Shown one piece after another: positions 8,797 through 16,197 of a stretch of 64,000 nucleotides of DNA. This DNA comes from Acidobacteriota bacterium. Lineage in GTDB: Bacteria > Acidobacteriota > Terriglobia > Terriglobales > Acidobacteriaceae. A program made the position numbers and the translations under genes. Numbering within the stretch: the first letter of the stretch is position 1; the number at the start of each line of letters is the position of its first letter. The notes under the pieces are model-generated. The model was given only the letters and a program-made list of their open reading frames with translations. It was not told the DNA's origin and searched no databases. The stretch covers positions 48,178-112,177 of the forward strand of contig JAKATU010000041.1 of assembly GCA_021818585.1 (NCBI GenBank), written 5' to 3'.

Positions 8797-10419
8797 TCAG
8801 GCGGCGGATTTGCGGAAGCGGCGGAGGAGTTCGTTGGGGAGTTGGGAGCCGGTGGCTTTGAGGACGGCGGTGGAGACGGTGATCCAGAGGAGGGTGGCGA
8901 GGACCAGCAGGGCTAGCTCGGTGAGGAGATTGCGGCTGGGGATGAGGTAGCGCAGTCCTATGAGGGTGGCGAAGGCGATGGCTCCGGCGGTGAGGGAGCG
9001 GGCGAGTTCGGCGTATTCGAGGCCTGCGAGGGAGACCATTCCTTTTTGGTGGAGGAGGATGGCGAGGGTGAGGGTCTGGAAGAGGATGCCGATGTCGGAG
9101 GCGATGGGCAGGCCGATGGGTCCATAGGTGTGATAGAGCCACCAATAGACGGGGATGGAGACGGCGGTGACGAGGGTGCCGGCGATCATGGGGAGGACGG
9201 TGTTTCCGGCTGCGTAAAAGGCGCGGGCGTAGATGGCCTGGGCGGCCCAGAGGCAGAGCGATACGGAAAAAATGCTGAAGTAAAGGGCCATGACGTGGGA
9301 CTCGGCACGGTGGAAGGCGCCGCCGCGCATGATGGCGTCGAGCAGGGGGAAACCCATGGCGAGCATGAAGGCGGAGAGCAGCAGCGAGAAGGCGAGGATG
9401 CGGGAGACGGCGGTGTTGACGGTGCGGGAGAATCCGTCGTTGTTGCGAGAGTTGAAGAGCGAGGCGAGGAATGGGAGGGAAGCTGCTCCGGCGGCCTGGC
9501 CGAGTCCTACGGGTGCGTTGAAGAACTGCTTGGCGTAGAGGAGGAGGGTGATGGCTCCGCCGTTGTTTGAGGCGAAGTAGTTGATGATCCAGTTGTCGGC
9601 GGTGACGAGGGAGACGCCGAGCATGAGAGGGACGGACATGCCGACCCACTCGCGGAGTCCGGGGTCTTTGAAGTCGAGGCGGAAGCGGAAGCGCATGCCG
9701 GCCCGATGGGCCCAGATGGCGTTGAGGAGGAATGGCCCGAGGAAGGCTCCGGCGACGGCGCCGATGGCGAGTGAGGAGGCTCCGAGCTCATGGGCGAGGA
9801 CGACGCCGCCGAGGATGATTCCTGTGTTGTAGATGAGGGGCGTGATGGCCTGGAGGGCGAACTGCTTGCGGGCGAGGAGGACGGCGGAAAAGACGCCTCC
9901 GGCGAGGAAGAATAGCTGCGCGGGGAGCAGGATGCGGGTGAGGCGGACGCAGAGTGCGGCCTTGGCGGGGTCTGCGTCGAAACCGGGCAGGAGGGTGTGG
10001 ACGTAGAGCGGGGCGATGAATTCGGCGCCGATGATGGCGAGCCCCAAGACGAGGGCCATGGTGGAGAGGATGACCGACATGGCTCGCTCGCCTTCTTCCC
10101 AGCGGCCCTGCTCGCGGTAGCGGCTGAGCATGGTGACGAAGACGATGGAGGAGGCTCCGCCGATGAGGAAGTACTGGAGCTTGTCCGGGAGCATGAAGGC
10201 GGAGTTGTAGGCGTCGGCGGCGGCTCCCGCGCCGAGGAGCCATGCGACGTACTTGATGCGGACGAGGCCGATGACGCGTGAGGCGGCCGCGGCGGCCATG
10301 AGCAGGAGGGTGGCCGCAAAGGCGGAATGGGTGTGCGAGGGACTGAGATAGCGGAGGGCTCGTCGCCAGAGTGAGGTGGGCGCGGGGGATGCCGCTGGAG
10401 GCTGGGCGGAGGGTTCCAT
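8797..10419 (-). CDS. murJ: Lipid II flippase MurJ (MviN family)
   Basis: This polytopic inner-membrane protein flips lipid II for peptidoglycan synthesis. From the ATG at 10419 it has 540 residues, close to the usual 510-525. The N-terminal helix is followed by the family motif SRVIGLVRIKYVAWLLGAGA with nearby DAYNSAFMLPDKL, and many alternating hydrophobic helices follow, as expected for about 14 membrane segments. An open frame extends further upstream, but that part (Arg/Pro/Ser-rich) does not look like MurJ and enters the divergent ispE promoter region. The ribosome binding site is weak, so the exact start is uncertain. Confidence 0.92.
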   Translation of the reverse strand: MEPSAQPPAASPAPTSLWRRALRYLSPSHTHSAFAATLLLMAAAAASRVIGLVRIKYVAWLLGAGAAADAYNSAFMLPDKLQYFLIGGASSIVFVTMLSRYREQGRWEEGERAMSVILSTMALVLGLAIIGAEFIAPLYVHTLLPGFDADPAKAALCVRLTRILLPAQLFFLAGGVFSAVLLARKQFALQAITPLIYNTGIILGGVVLAHELGASSLAIGAVAGAFLGPFLLNAIWAHRAGMRFRFRLDFKDPGLREWVGMSVPLMLGVSLVTADNWIINYFASNNGGAITLLLYAKQFFNAPVGLGQAAGAASLPFLASLFNSRNNDGFSRTVNTAVSRILAFSLLLSAFMLAMGFPLLDAIMRGGAFHRAESHVMALYFSIFSVSLCLWAAQAIYARAFYAAGNTVLPMIAGTLVTAVSIPVYWWLYHTYGPIGLPIASDIGILFQTLTLAILLHQKGMVSLAGLEYAELARSLTAGAIAFATLIGLRYLIPSRNLLTELALLVLATLLWITVSTAVLKATGSQLPNELLRRFRKSAA

Positions 10420-10659
10420 GGATGGGATGAGTTTACTAGGGGTGGGTGATGGTTGAGGGCTTTTGGAATCTGTGCGGGTACTGTGGAGGAGATCGTGTAA
10501 TGTGAGGCGCTTTTCTGATTCCACCGAAGCGGAGCCTGGATGGGGGAGCCACTTTGAAATCGGACGCCTTTGGGGTCGGCGCTTTGCGCCGATTCCCGCG
10601 TCCCCTTCGTGGACATGGGGCACCCATGTTGCTCCGGGTGGAATTAGAATCACTTTTGC

Positions 10660-11730
10660 ATGGCGACTACTTTACGTTCTTACTGCAAGATCAATCTGGG
10701 GCTGGCGATTGGGCCTGGCCGGGCGGATGGTTTCCATGCGCTGACTACGCTTTACCAGACGGTGGGCGCTTATGATCTGGTGACGGTTTCGGCCGCGGCG
10801 GCGAGCGCGCGCAAGGGCTCGATTGCGATGACGTGCAACCATGCCGGAGTTCCGGTGGATGCGCGGAATACGGCTTGGAAGATGGTTGAGAAGGCGCTGG
10901 CTGTGCTGGGTCCCAGGATGGATGTTGCGCTGGACGTTGCGATCCACATTGAGAAGCGGCTGCCGGTGCAGGGTGGTCTGGGTGCTGGTTCGGCGAATGC
11001 GGCGGCGGCTCTGATTGCGCTGGAGCGGGAGTTGAAGCGGCAGCCGGAACTGGGTACTGCGCAGTTGACGGGGCCGGAGAAGTTATTGGTGGCCTCGGAG
11101 GTGGGTTCGGATGTGCCTCTGTTTTTGATTGGCGGGTCGGTGCTGGGTGTGGGGCGCGGCGAGGAGGTTTATCCGCTGCCGGATTTGCCGCCGACGCATT
11201 GTGTGCTGGCGCTGCCGGAGGTTGGGGTATCGACGCCGCAGGCTTTCCGGGACTGGGATGCCTTGTATACGCTGCCGGCGGGACCGGCTCCGGGACTGGC
11301 TCTGGGGCTGGGTTTGCACCGTGAATTGACCCGTTTACAGGCCTCCGATAAACTAAGTGAGTTGAGTCGCGCTCTGGCCTCGGCCATGTGTGAGCCGTAC
11401 TCCTCCGGTGTCTTGCCTGATGGCGAAGACCATGCCGAGAATCCAGTTCTCGCGCTTGTCCGAACCGGGATTGAAAACGACTTTGAAGAGGTCGTGTTTC
11501 GTCAGCATCCCCCCCTCGGTGAGATCAAGCGCATCCTCATGGATTCTCCGGTTCCGGAGCAGGCGGCACTTTATGCGGCGCTGTCGGGTTCGGGGTCTGC
11601 CCTGTTTGGGCTGTACCGGGATGAGGCGGCGGCGCGGGCAGCGGTGGAGCGGCTGACTGGAGATGGAATTCGCGCGCTGCAGACGGTTACGCTGACGCGC
11701 AGGCAGTACTGGGCTGAGATGATTGGGTAG
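10660..11730 (+). CDS. ispE: 4-diphosphocytidyl-2-C-methyl-D-erythritol kinase
   Basis: This GHMP kinase phosphorylates CDP-methylerythritol in the MEP isoprenoid pathway. It has 356 residues, longer than the typical 280-320. The N-terminal SYCKINLGLAIGPGRADGFH carries the IspE substrate motif, and PVQGGLGAGSANAAAAL is the ATP-binding GHMP loop. LSGSGSALFGLY near the C-terminus is the third GHMP motif. It is divergent from murJ, with both promoters in the 240-base gap. A palindrome TCGGCGC/GCGCCGA (10576-10592) lies in that gap. Confidence 0.94.
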   Translation: MATTLRSYCKINLGLAIGPGRADGFHALTTLYQTVGAYDLVTVSAAAASARKGSIAMTCNHAGVPVDARNTAWKMVEKALAVLGPRMDVALDVAIHIEKRLPVQGGLGAGSANAAAALIALERELKRQPELGTAQLTGPEKLLVASEVGSDVPLFLIGGSVLGVGRGEEVYPLPDLPPTHCVLALPEVGVSTPQAFRDWDALYTLPAGPAPGLALGLGLHRELTRLQASDKLSELSRALASAMCEPYSSGVLPDGEDHAENPVLALVRTGIENDFEEVVFRQHPPLGEIKRILMDSPVPEQAALYAALSGSGSALFGLYRDEAAARAAVERLTGDGIRALQTVTLTRRQYWAEMIG

Positions 11731-11755
11731 TTGTCAGTTGGCTGTAGAGTTTTCG

Positions 11756-11796
11756 AACCCCACTCATCTCGATGATGCTGTGATGAATGGGGCACC
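11756..11796. repeat. Dispersed palindromic repeat, family A
   Basis: CCCCACTCATC and GATGAATGGGG form a near-perfect inverted repeat around a short loop, followed by GGGGCACCC. A close relative lies at 25336-25377 and shorter relatives in the array at 25381-25748 and at 27764. It sits in the ispE-tRNA gap. Confidence 0.75.
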
Positions 11797-11823
11797 CTAG
11801 GGGTCGTTAAGTTGTAAGGAAAA

Positions 11824-11875
11824 TGCAGGTTCCTCCGCTGCGGCGCTTCGCGCCTTCGGTCGGAATGACAAAGTT
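11824..11875. repeat. Dispersed palindromic repeat, family B
   Basis: The ends are GCAGGTTCCTCCGCT and CGGTCGGAATGACAA, with an internal GGCGC/GCGCC hairpin. Related copies with the same ends but different internal palindromes are at 25257, 29615 and 43299. Confidence 0.75.
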
Positions 11876-11915
11876 TTAAGCTGTGCCGGTTTTTGTAGTA
11901 TTCAGAGTTTTTAGA

Positions 11916-11989
11916 TGGGCGATCGACTAATGGTAGGTCAAGTGCCTTTGGAGCACTTTGTCTAGGTTCGAATCCTAGTCGCCCAGCCA
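11916..11989 (+). tRNA. tRNA-Gln (anticodon TTG)
   Basis: Acceptor arms TGGGCGA and TCGCCCA pair perfectly, with discriminator G and an encoded CCA end. The anticodon arm AGTGC-CTTTGGA-GCACT places TTG at positions 34-36, reading CAA (Gln). The T arm CTAGG-TTCGAAT-CCTAG is canonical. The gene lies 130 nt upstream of prs. No integrated element is attached to it. Confidence 0.97.
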
Positions 11990-12119
11990 GAGTTTGCAGT
12001 ACGACAGCAGTGCGGCATGAGTGGGAAGAGCAGTAACGCTGCGCCCGCCGTGCCGGAGCCCCGGCGGCAAGTTGCCGGAAACATCAGGACACCAACGCAA
12101 ACCAGCTTGGGAGAATCTT

Positions 12120-13172
12120 GTGAATGCAGATAAGACGGAAACCGTGGCAGTGGCAAGCGAGCCTGAAGAGTCAGGCAAAGGCAAGAAGAGCATGACGTCG
12201 GCGGAACGGCGGCGGGGACGGCATTTGAGCGAGGGCCGTCAGTTCAAGATTTTTGCGGGTTCAGCGAATAAGGCTCTGGCTGAGAAGGTCTGCGAGCATC
12301 TTGGGGTTTCGCTGGGCGAGACGAAGATGCAGCGCTTTGCCGATGGGGAGATTTACTTTCAACTGCTGGAGAATGTGCGCGGCGCGGATGTGTTTGTAGT
12401 GCAGCCGACGTGCAATCCGGTGGACCAGCACCTGGTGGAACTGCTGATTATGATTGACGCGCTGAAGCGCGCATCGGCAGGGCGGATTACGGTGGTGGTT
12501 CCGTATTACGGTTATGCGCGGCAGGATCGTAAGGACCGGCCTCGCGTGGCGATTTCGTCGAAGCTGGTTGCGGATTTGATTACGACGGCAGGAGCGAACA
12601 GGGCGCTGTTCATGGACCTGCACGCGGCGCAGATCCAGGGATTCTTCAACATCCCGGTGGATCATATGTTCGCGAGCCCGGTGATGGTGAGCTACTTCCG
12701 GGAACTGGGGCTGGAGAATTTGACGATTGTGTCGCCGGACGCGGGCGGCGTGGAACGGGCGCGGTTTTTCGCGCAGAAGGTCGGCGCTCCGCTGGCGATT
12801 GTGGACAAGCGGCGCACGGATATCAACGTGACCGAAGTGATGAACGTGATTGGTGACGTGAAAGGACGGACCTGCCTGATTGTGGACGATATTGTGGACA
12901 CGGCAGGGACGCTGGTGAAGACGGTCGACGCGCTGCTGAACGAGGGCGCGACGAAGGTATACGCATGCGCTTCGCACGCGGTGCTTTCCGGTCCGGCGAT
13001 TGAGCGAATCGCGAACTCGCGGCTGGAGGAACTGGTGGTCACGGACTCGATTCCGCTGACGGAAGAGGCGCAGAAGGTAGAACGGATTAACGTTCGATCG
13101 ATTGCGGGCTTGCTGGCCGCGACGATTGAGAACATTCACATGGAGTCGAGCGTGAGCTCGTTGTTCAATTAA
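12120..13172 (+). CDS. prs: Ribose-phosphate pyrophosphokinase (PRPP synthetase)
   Basis: It makes PRPP from ribose-5-phosphate and ATP, feeding histidine, purine, pyrimidine and NAD synthesis. Visible motifs are FKIFAGSANKALAEKV, RFADGEIYFQL, YYGYARQDRKDRPR (ATP site), DLHAAQIQGFF, and the PRPP-binding loop LIVDDIVDTAGT. I chose the GTG at 12120 because GGGAGAA sits about 5 nt before it; this gives 350 residues with an extra charged N-terminal lead of about 40. An ATG at 12192 would give the more usual length. A GC-rich hairpin lies in the leader near 12060-12080. Confidence 0.95.
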   Translation: MNADKTETVAVASEPEESGKGKKSMTSAERRRGRHLSEGRQFKIFAGSANKALAEKVCEHLGVSLGETKMQRFADGEIYFQLLENVRGADVFVVQPTCNPVDQHLVELLIMIDALKRASAGRITVVVPYYGYARQDRKDRPRVAISSKLVADLITTAGANRALFMDLHAAQIQGFFNIPVDHMFASPVMVSYFRELGLENLTIVSPDAGGVERARFFAQKVGAPLAIVDKRRTDINVTEVMNVIGDVKGRTCLIVDDIVDTAGTLVKTVDALLNEGATKVYACASHAVLSGPAIERIANSRLEELVVTDSIPLTEEAQKVERINVRSIAGLLAATIENIHMESSVSSLFN

Positions 13173-13273
13173 GGACAGCTATTAACTCTTAGCTGATGCA
13201 ATTTGAGGAAGTGAATTTGCCGGGCCGGAAGGGGTTTGGCTTAACCAAAGGGAGCGGAAAGGAAGAACGAGCT

Positions 13274-13290
13274 AAAAGCTAGAAGCTTTT
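13274..13290 (+). terminator. Possible weak terminator or leader hairpin between prs and rplY
   Basis: AAAAGCT and AGCTTTT form a 7-bp stem with a 3-nt loop, but the T run is short. It could partly separate prs from rplY or be a regulatory hairpin in the rplY leader. Confidence 0.3.
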
Positions 13291-13315
13291 CTGCCGTGCC
13301 CGAAAGGATAAAGAG

Positions 13316-13990
13316 ATGATTAGTCAGGAAGTAGTACAGGCAACGCCCCGTGAGGGCAAGTTCAACAAGAATGCAGCCCGTCGCGTGCGCGCGAAGGGAC
13401 GGATTCCGGCAGTGGTTTATGGAGCGGCGGAGCCGCCGCAGGCCATTGAGCTTGATCCGAAGCAGATTACCCGGATTCTGCACTCGGAAGCGGGTCATAA
13501 CACGATTTTCGACCTGCAGATTGCGGGCGGAGATGCGAAAAACAAGGCCATGATCGTGGACTGGCAGTATGAGCCGATCAAGGGCAACCTGATCCACATT
13601 GATCTGAAGCGGATTGCTCTGGATAAGGCGATTCGCGTGGAAGTGCCGGTTAAGCTGATTGGCACGCCCGCAGGCGTGAAGGTGCAGGGCGGCATTCTGG
13701 ACCAGGTGCTGCGCGAGGTAGAAATCGAGTGCCTGCCTAGCGATATTCCGTCGCATATTGACGTGGACGTGACGGCGCTGGTGTTTGGCCAGGTGCTGCG
13801 TGTGGAAGATTTGCCGCATGGCGGCAAGCTGAAGTTTATTACCGATGCTTCCAACACGGTGGCTCACGTTGTTTCCATAAAGGAAGAGGTAGCGGTATCG
13901 GCCGAGGATGCGCTGGCCACGGCCAGCGCGACGGAGCCGGAAGTGGCGAAGAAGGGCAAGGCCGAGGCAACGGGCGAGGCCAAGAAGTAA
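13316..13990 (+). CDS. rplY: 50S ribosomal protein L25 (general stress protein Ctc form)
   Basis: This 5S rRNA-binding protein has the long Ctc architecture. It has 224 residues, with the L25 beta-barrel at the N-terminus (FNKNAARRVRAKGRIPAVVY) and the TL5 C-terminal domain (EIECLPSDIPSHIDVDVTAL). The final 30 residues are an Ala/Glu/Lys-rich tail. AAAGGATAAAGAG before the ATG is the ribosome binding site. Its TAA is directly followed by the GTG of pth with no gap, so the two are coupled. Confidence 0.96.
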   Translation: MISQEVVQATPREGKFNKNAARRVRAKGRIPAVVYGAAEPPQAIELDPKQITRILHSEAGHNTIFDLQIAGGDAKNKAMIVDWQYEPIKGNLIHIDLKRIALDKAIRVEVPVKLIGTPAGVKVQGGILDQVLREVEIECLPSDIPSHIDVDVTALVFGQVLRVEDLPHGGKLKFITDASNTVAHVVSIKEEVAVSAEDALATASATEPEVAKKGKAEATGEAKK

Positions 13991-14596
13991 GTGGGGGGCG
14001 TGCTGCTGGTGGTCGGGCTTGGGAATCCCGGGATCGAGTACCAGTTCACGCCGCATAATGCCGGTTTTCTCGCGATTGATGCGCTGGCAGACGAGTATGG
14101 TGCGACGGTGAGTAATCGGCGTTGCCGCTCGCTGACCGGCAGGGCGCAGATTGCGGGGCGGGAAGTGATTCTTGCGAAGCCGGAGACGTACATGAACCTG
14201 AGCGGGCTGGCAGTGGCGGCGCTGGTGAAGGAGTTTCACGCCGATCCTCTGAAAGACCTGCTGGTGCTGTACGACGAACTGGATTTACCGCTGGGGACAG
14301 TCCGTGTGAAGGAACGCGGCAGCCCGGCGGGGCATAACGGAGCGCGATCGCTAACAGGGTCGCTGGGAACGAGCGACTGGGCGCGCATCCGGATAGGAGT
14401 AGGACCCGCGGGGGGTGAAGATGCTTTCCGCAGGGGCAAGGATTACCTGCTGACGCCGTTGCGCAAGGCCGATATGAGTGTGTTGGGCGATGCGCTGGAA
14501 CGGACGGTGAAGGCAGTGGAGATGGTGGTGGCGCGGGGAGTTGGCGCCGCCATGAACGAGTTCAACCGCAGGGAGCCGAACGGCCTGGCGGAGTAG
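13991..14596 (+). CDS. pth: Peptidyl-tRNA hydrolase
   Basis: It recycles peptidyl-tRNA dropped from ribosomes. It has 201 residues. LLVVGLGNPGIEYQFTPHNAGF carries the catalytic His and Asn. KPETYMNLSG, YDELDLPLG and GSPAGHNGARSL are the remaining family signatures. The start is a GTG with zero spacing after rplY. The rplY-pth pairing is common in bacteria. Confidence 0.96.
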   Translation: MGGVLLVVGLGNPGIEYQFTPHNAGFLAIDALADEYGATVSNRRCRSLTGRAQIAGREVILAKPETYMNLSGLAVAALVKEFHADPLKDLLVLYDELDLPLGTVRVKERGSPAGHNGARSLTGSLGTSDWARIRIGVGPAGGEDAFRRGKDYLLTPLRKADMSVLGDALERTVKAVEMVVARGVGAAMNEFNRREPNGLAE

Positions 14597-14621
14597 CTGA
14601 AATTTACGGGAGGCAGACGGT

Positions 14622-14639
14622 GAAAGGCTGCCGGCTTTC
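14622..14639 (+). promoter_or_regulatory. Possible rpsF leader hairpin
   Basis: GAAAG and CTTTC pair around the loop GCTGCCGG just upstream of rpsF. Some bacterial rpsF leaders bind the S6:S18 complex through a CCG-containing loop; this one carries CCG, but the match is loose. Confidence 0.3.
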
Positions 14640-14657
14640 CGAGGAAAAGAGAAACAG

Positions 14658-15092
14658 ATGGGACGTTTTTACGAAGTGATGTACATCGTTCGTCCGGATA
14701 TTGCGGACGAGGAGTTGGATAAGCTGATCGCGGGATTTGAGCATACGGTTACCAGCGGCGGCGGCGCGGTGCGGACGACGGAGAAGATGGGCCGCCGGAA
14801 GCTGGCGTACCTGGTGCGGAAGTTCAGCGAAGGCCAGTACGTGCTGATGACGATTGACGCCGATGGCCCGCTGGTGGCGGAGCTGGAGCGCCGCCTGCGC
14901 GTGACGGAGCCTGTGATCAAGTTCATCACGGTTCGCATGGATGAAGAGACCAAGCGGATTGAGAAGCTCAAGGCGATTCGCGCGACGCGCCAGAGGAACA
15001 GCGATCGGCCCGCGGCAGAGAGTGCCAAGGCGACCGATGAGGCGGAAGAGGTGGAAGCCGCCGAGCCCGAGACGGAAGAGGCCAAGGCCTAG
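14658..15092 (+). CDS. rpsF: 30S ribosomal protein S6
   Basis: This binds 16S rRNA together with S18. It has 144 residues: a conserved core of about 100 residues (MGRFYEVMYIVRPDIADEEL at the start, GRRKLAYLVRKFSEGQYVLM, ELERRLRVTEPVIKFITVRM) followed by a charged Glu/Ala-rich tail of about 40. Such acidic tails are variable in S6. It lies upstream of rpsR and rplI in the standard rpsF-rpsR-rplI order. Confidence 0.96.
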   Translation: MGRFYEVMYIVRPDIADEELDKLIAGFEHTVTSGGGAVRTTEKMGRRKLAYLVRKFSEGQYVLMTIDADGPLVAELERRLRVTEPVIKFITVRMDEETKRIEKLKAIRATRQRNSDRPAAESAKATDEAEEVEAAEPETEEAKA

Positions 15093-15197
15093 CCTGAAAT
15101 TCAGGGCGTGGTCAGGATGGAATGGCGGCCTGCAAGCGACCGCCTGGATCGAGAATATTGACCTGCTGCGATGGAGCAGCGGAGAAGGATACGAGCA

Positions 15198-15521
15198 ATG
15201 AGCGAAGAGACGACGCAACGCACGCAGGAGAGCGGCGCATACGGTTCAGGACATGGTGGTGGGCGGCCCTCGGGCGGATCGCGACCAGGCGGCGGTGGGC
15301 GGAAGTTTTTCCGCCGAAAGAAGGTTTGCAAGTTCTGCACGGAGAGGATTGACGCGATTTCATACCGCGATGTGCGGCTGTTGCAGCAGTTTGTGGCCGA
15401 GCGCGGCAAGATTGTGCCCCGCCGTTTGACGGGCGTGTGCACGACGCATCAGCGTCGACTGACGCGCGCGATCAAGCAGGCGCGGAATATCGCGTTGCTG
15501 CCTTTTGCGGCGCGCTACTAA
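15198..15521 (+). CDS. rpsR: 30S ribosomal protein S18
   Basis: This small-subunit protein pairs with S6. From the ATG at 15198, preceded by AGAAGGA at good spacing, it has 107 residues. The N-terminus is a Gly/Ser/Arg-rich extension of about 35 residues. The conserved core is [27 protein letters not shown] and [20 protein letters not shown]. An in-frame upstream ATG would add 9 residues but lacks a ribosome binding site. Confidence 0.96.
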   Translation: MSEETTQRTQESGAYGSGHGGGRPSGGSRPGGGGRKFFRRKKVCKFCTERIDAISYRDVRLLQQFVAERGKIVPRRLTGVCTTHQRRLTRAIKQARNIALLPFAARY

Positions 15522-15593
15522 GAATCGAGCGAAGGAGCGCCGGGAGAAGTGCGGCCAAGTGCCGCTGCGGCGCGTGAAGACTGGAGAATAGAG

Positions 15594-16082
15594 ATGGAAG
15601 TCATTCTGAAGGAAGATGTCGAAAAGCTCGGCCATCGCGGCGACACGGTGAAGGTTGCCGATGGGTACGGGCGGAACTACCTGCTGCCGAAGAAGCTCGC
15701 GATTGAGGCGACGGCGGCCAACAAGGCAGTGATTGAGCAGATGAAGGCGTCGGCGGTTCGCAAGTCGGCGAAGGAAAAGGAAGAGGCGGCGCAACTGGTG
15801 ACTCAACTGGATTCGGTTTCGCTGGTCTTCGAGCGCAAGGTGGGCGACCACGAGCACCTGTTTGGTTCGGTGACGTCGTCGGACATTGCGAAGCAGCTTG
15901 AGGAGAAAGGCTTCCAGATCGATCGCCGGAAGATTCACCTGGACGAGCCGCTGAAGCAGACGGGCGAGTTCCACGTACCTGTGAAGCTGCACCGCGAAGT
16001 GACGGCGCACGTGAAGGTAACGGTGAAGGGCGAAGGCGAGGAAGTTGCCGCAGCTCCTGCTGAGGAAGCTGCCGCCGAGTAA
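15594..16082 (+). CDS. rplI: 50S ribosomal protein L9
   Basis: This two-domain 23S rRNA-binding protein has 162 residues from the ATG at 15594. The N-terminal domain MEVILKEDVEKLGHRGDTVKV and GYGRNYLLPKKLAIEAT is classic, and the long helix and C-terminal domain follow (LFGSVTSSDIAKQLEEKGFQ). An alanine/glutamate tail closes it. A longer upstream frame is not supported because the L9 N-terminus is invariant at MEVIL. It ends the translation cluster before a strong terminator. Confidence 0.96.
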   Translation: MEVILKEDVEKLGHRGDTVKVADGYGRNYLLPKKLAIEATAANKAVIEQMKASAVRKSAKEKEEAAQLVTQLDSVSLVFERKVGDHEHLFGSVTSSDIAKQLEEKGFQIDRRKIHLDEPLKQTGEFHVPVKLHREVTAHVKVTVKGEGEEVAAAPAEEAAAE

Positions 16083-16123
16083 GCGGATTTTCCGGTGTTC
16101 GGGGAGAATGGATGTGTTGAAAA

Positions 16124-16152
16124 GCGTGAGCCTTTGCGGCTCACGCTTTTTT
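16124..16152. terminator. Rho-independent terminator after rplI, probably bidirectional
   Basis: A perfect 9-bp stem GCGTGAGCC / GGCTCACGC with loop TTTGC is followed by six T on the plus strand. Four A on the left side could also serve the convergent OPT transporter gene. Confidence 0.93.
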
Positions 16153-16197
16153 GTTTGCAGATAGAGAACGGAGGGCCGCCGGGATGGGCGGCCTGTT

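Noticed and set aside
12021..12119. Upstream extension of the prs frame (33 extra residues)
   Set aside because: It translates the leader right after tRNA-Gln, looks unlike PRPP synthetase, and a better GTG with a ribosome binding site lies at 12120.
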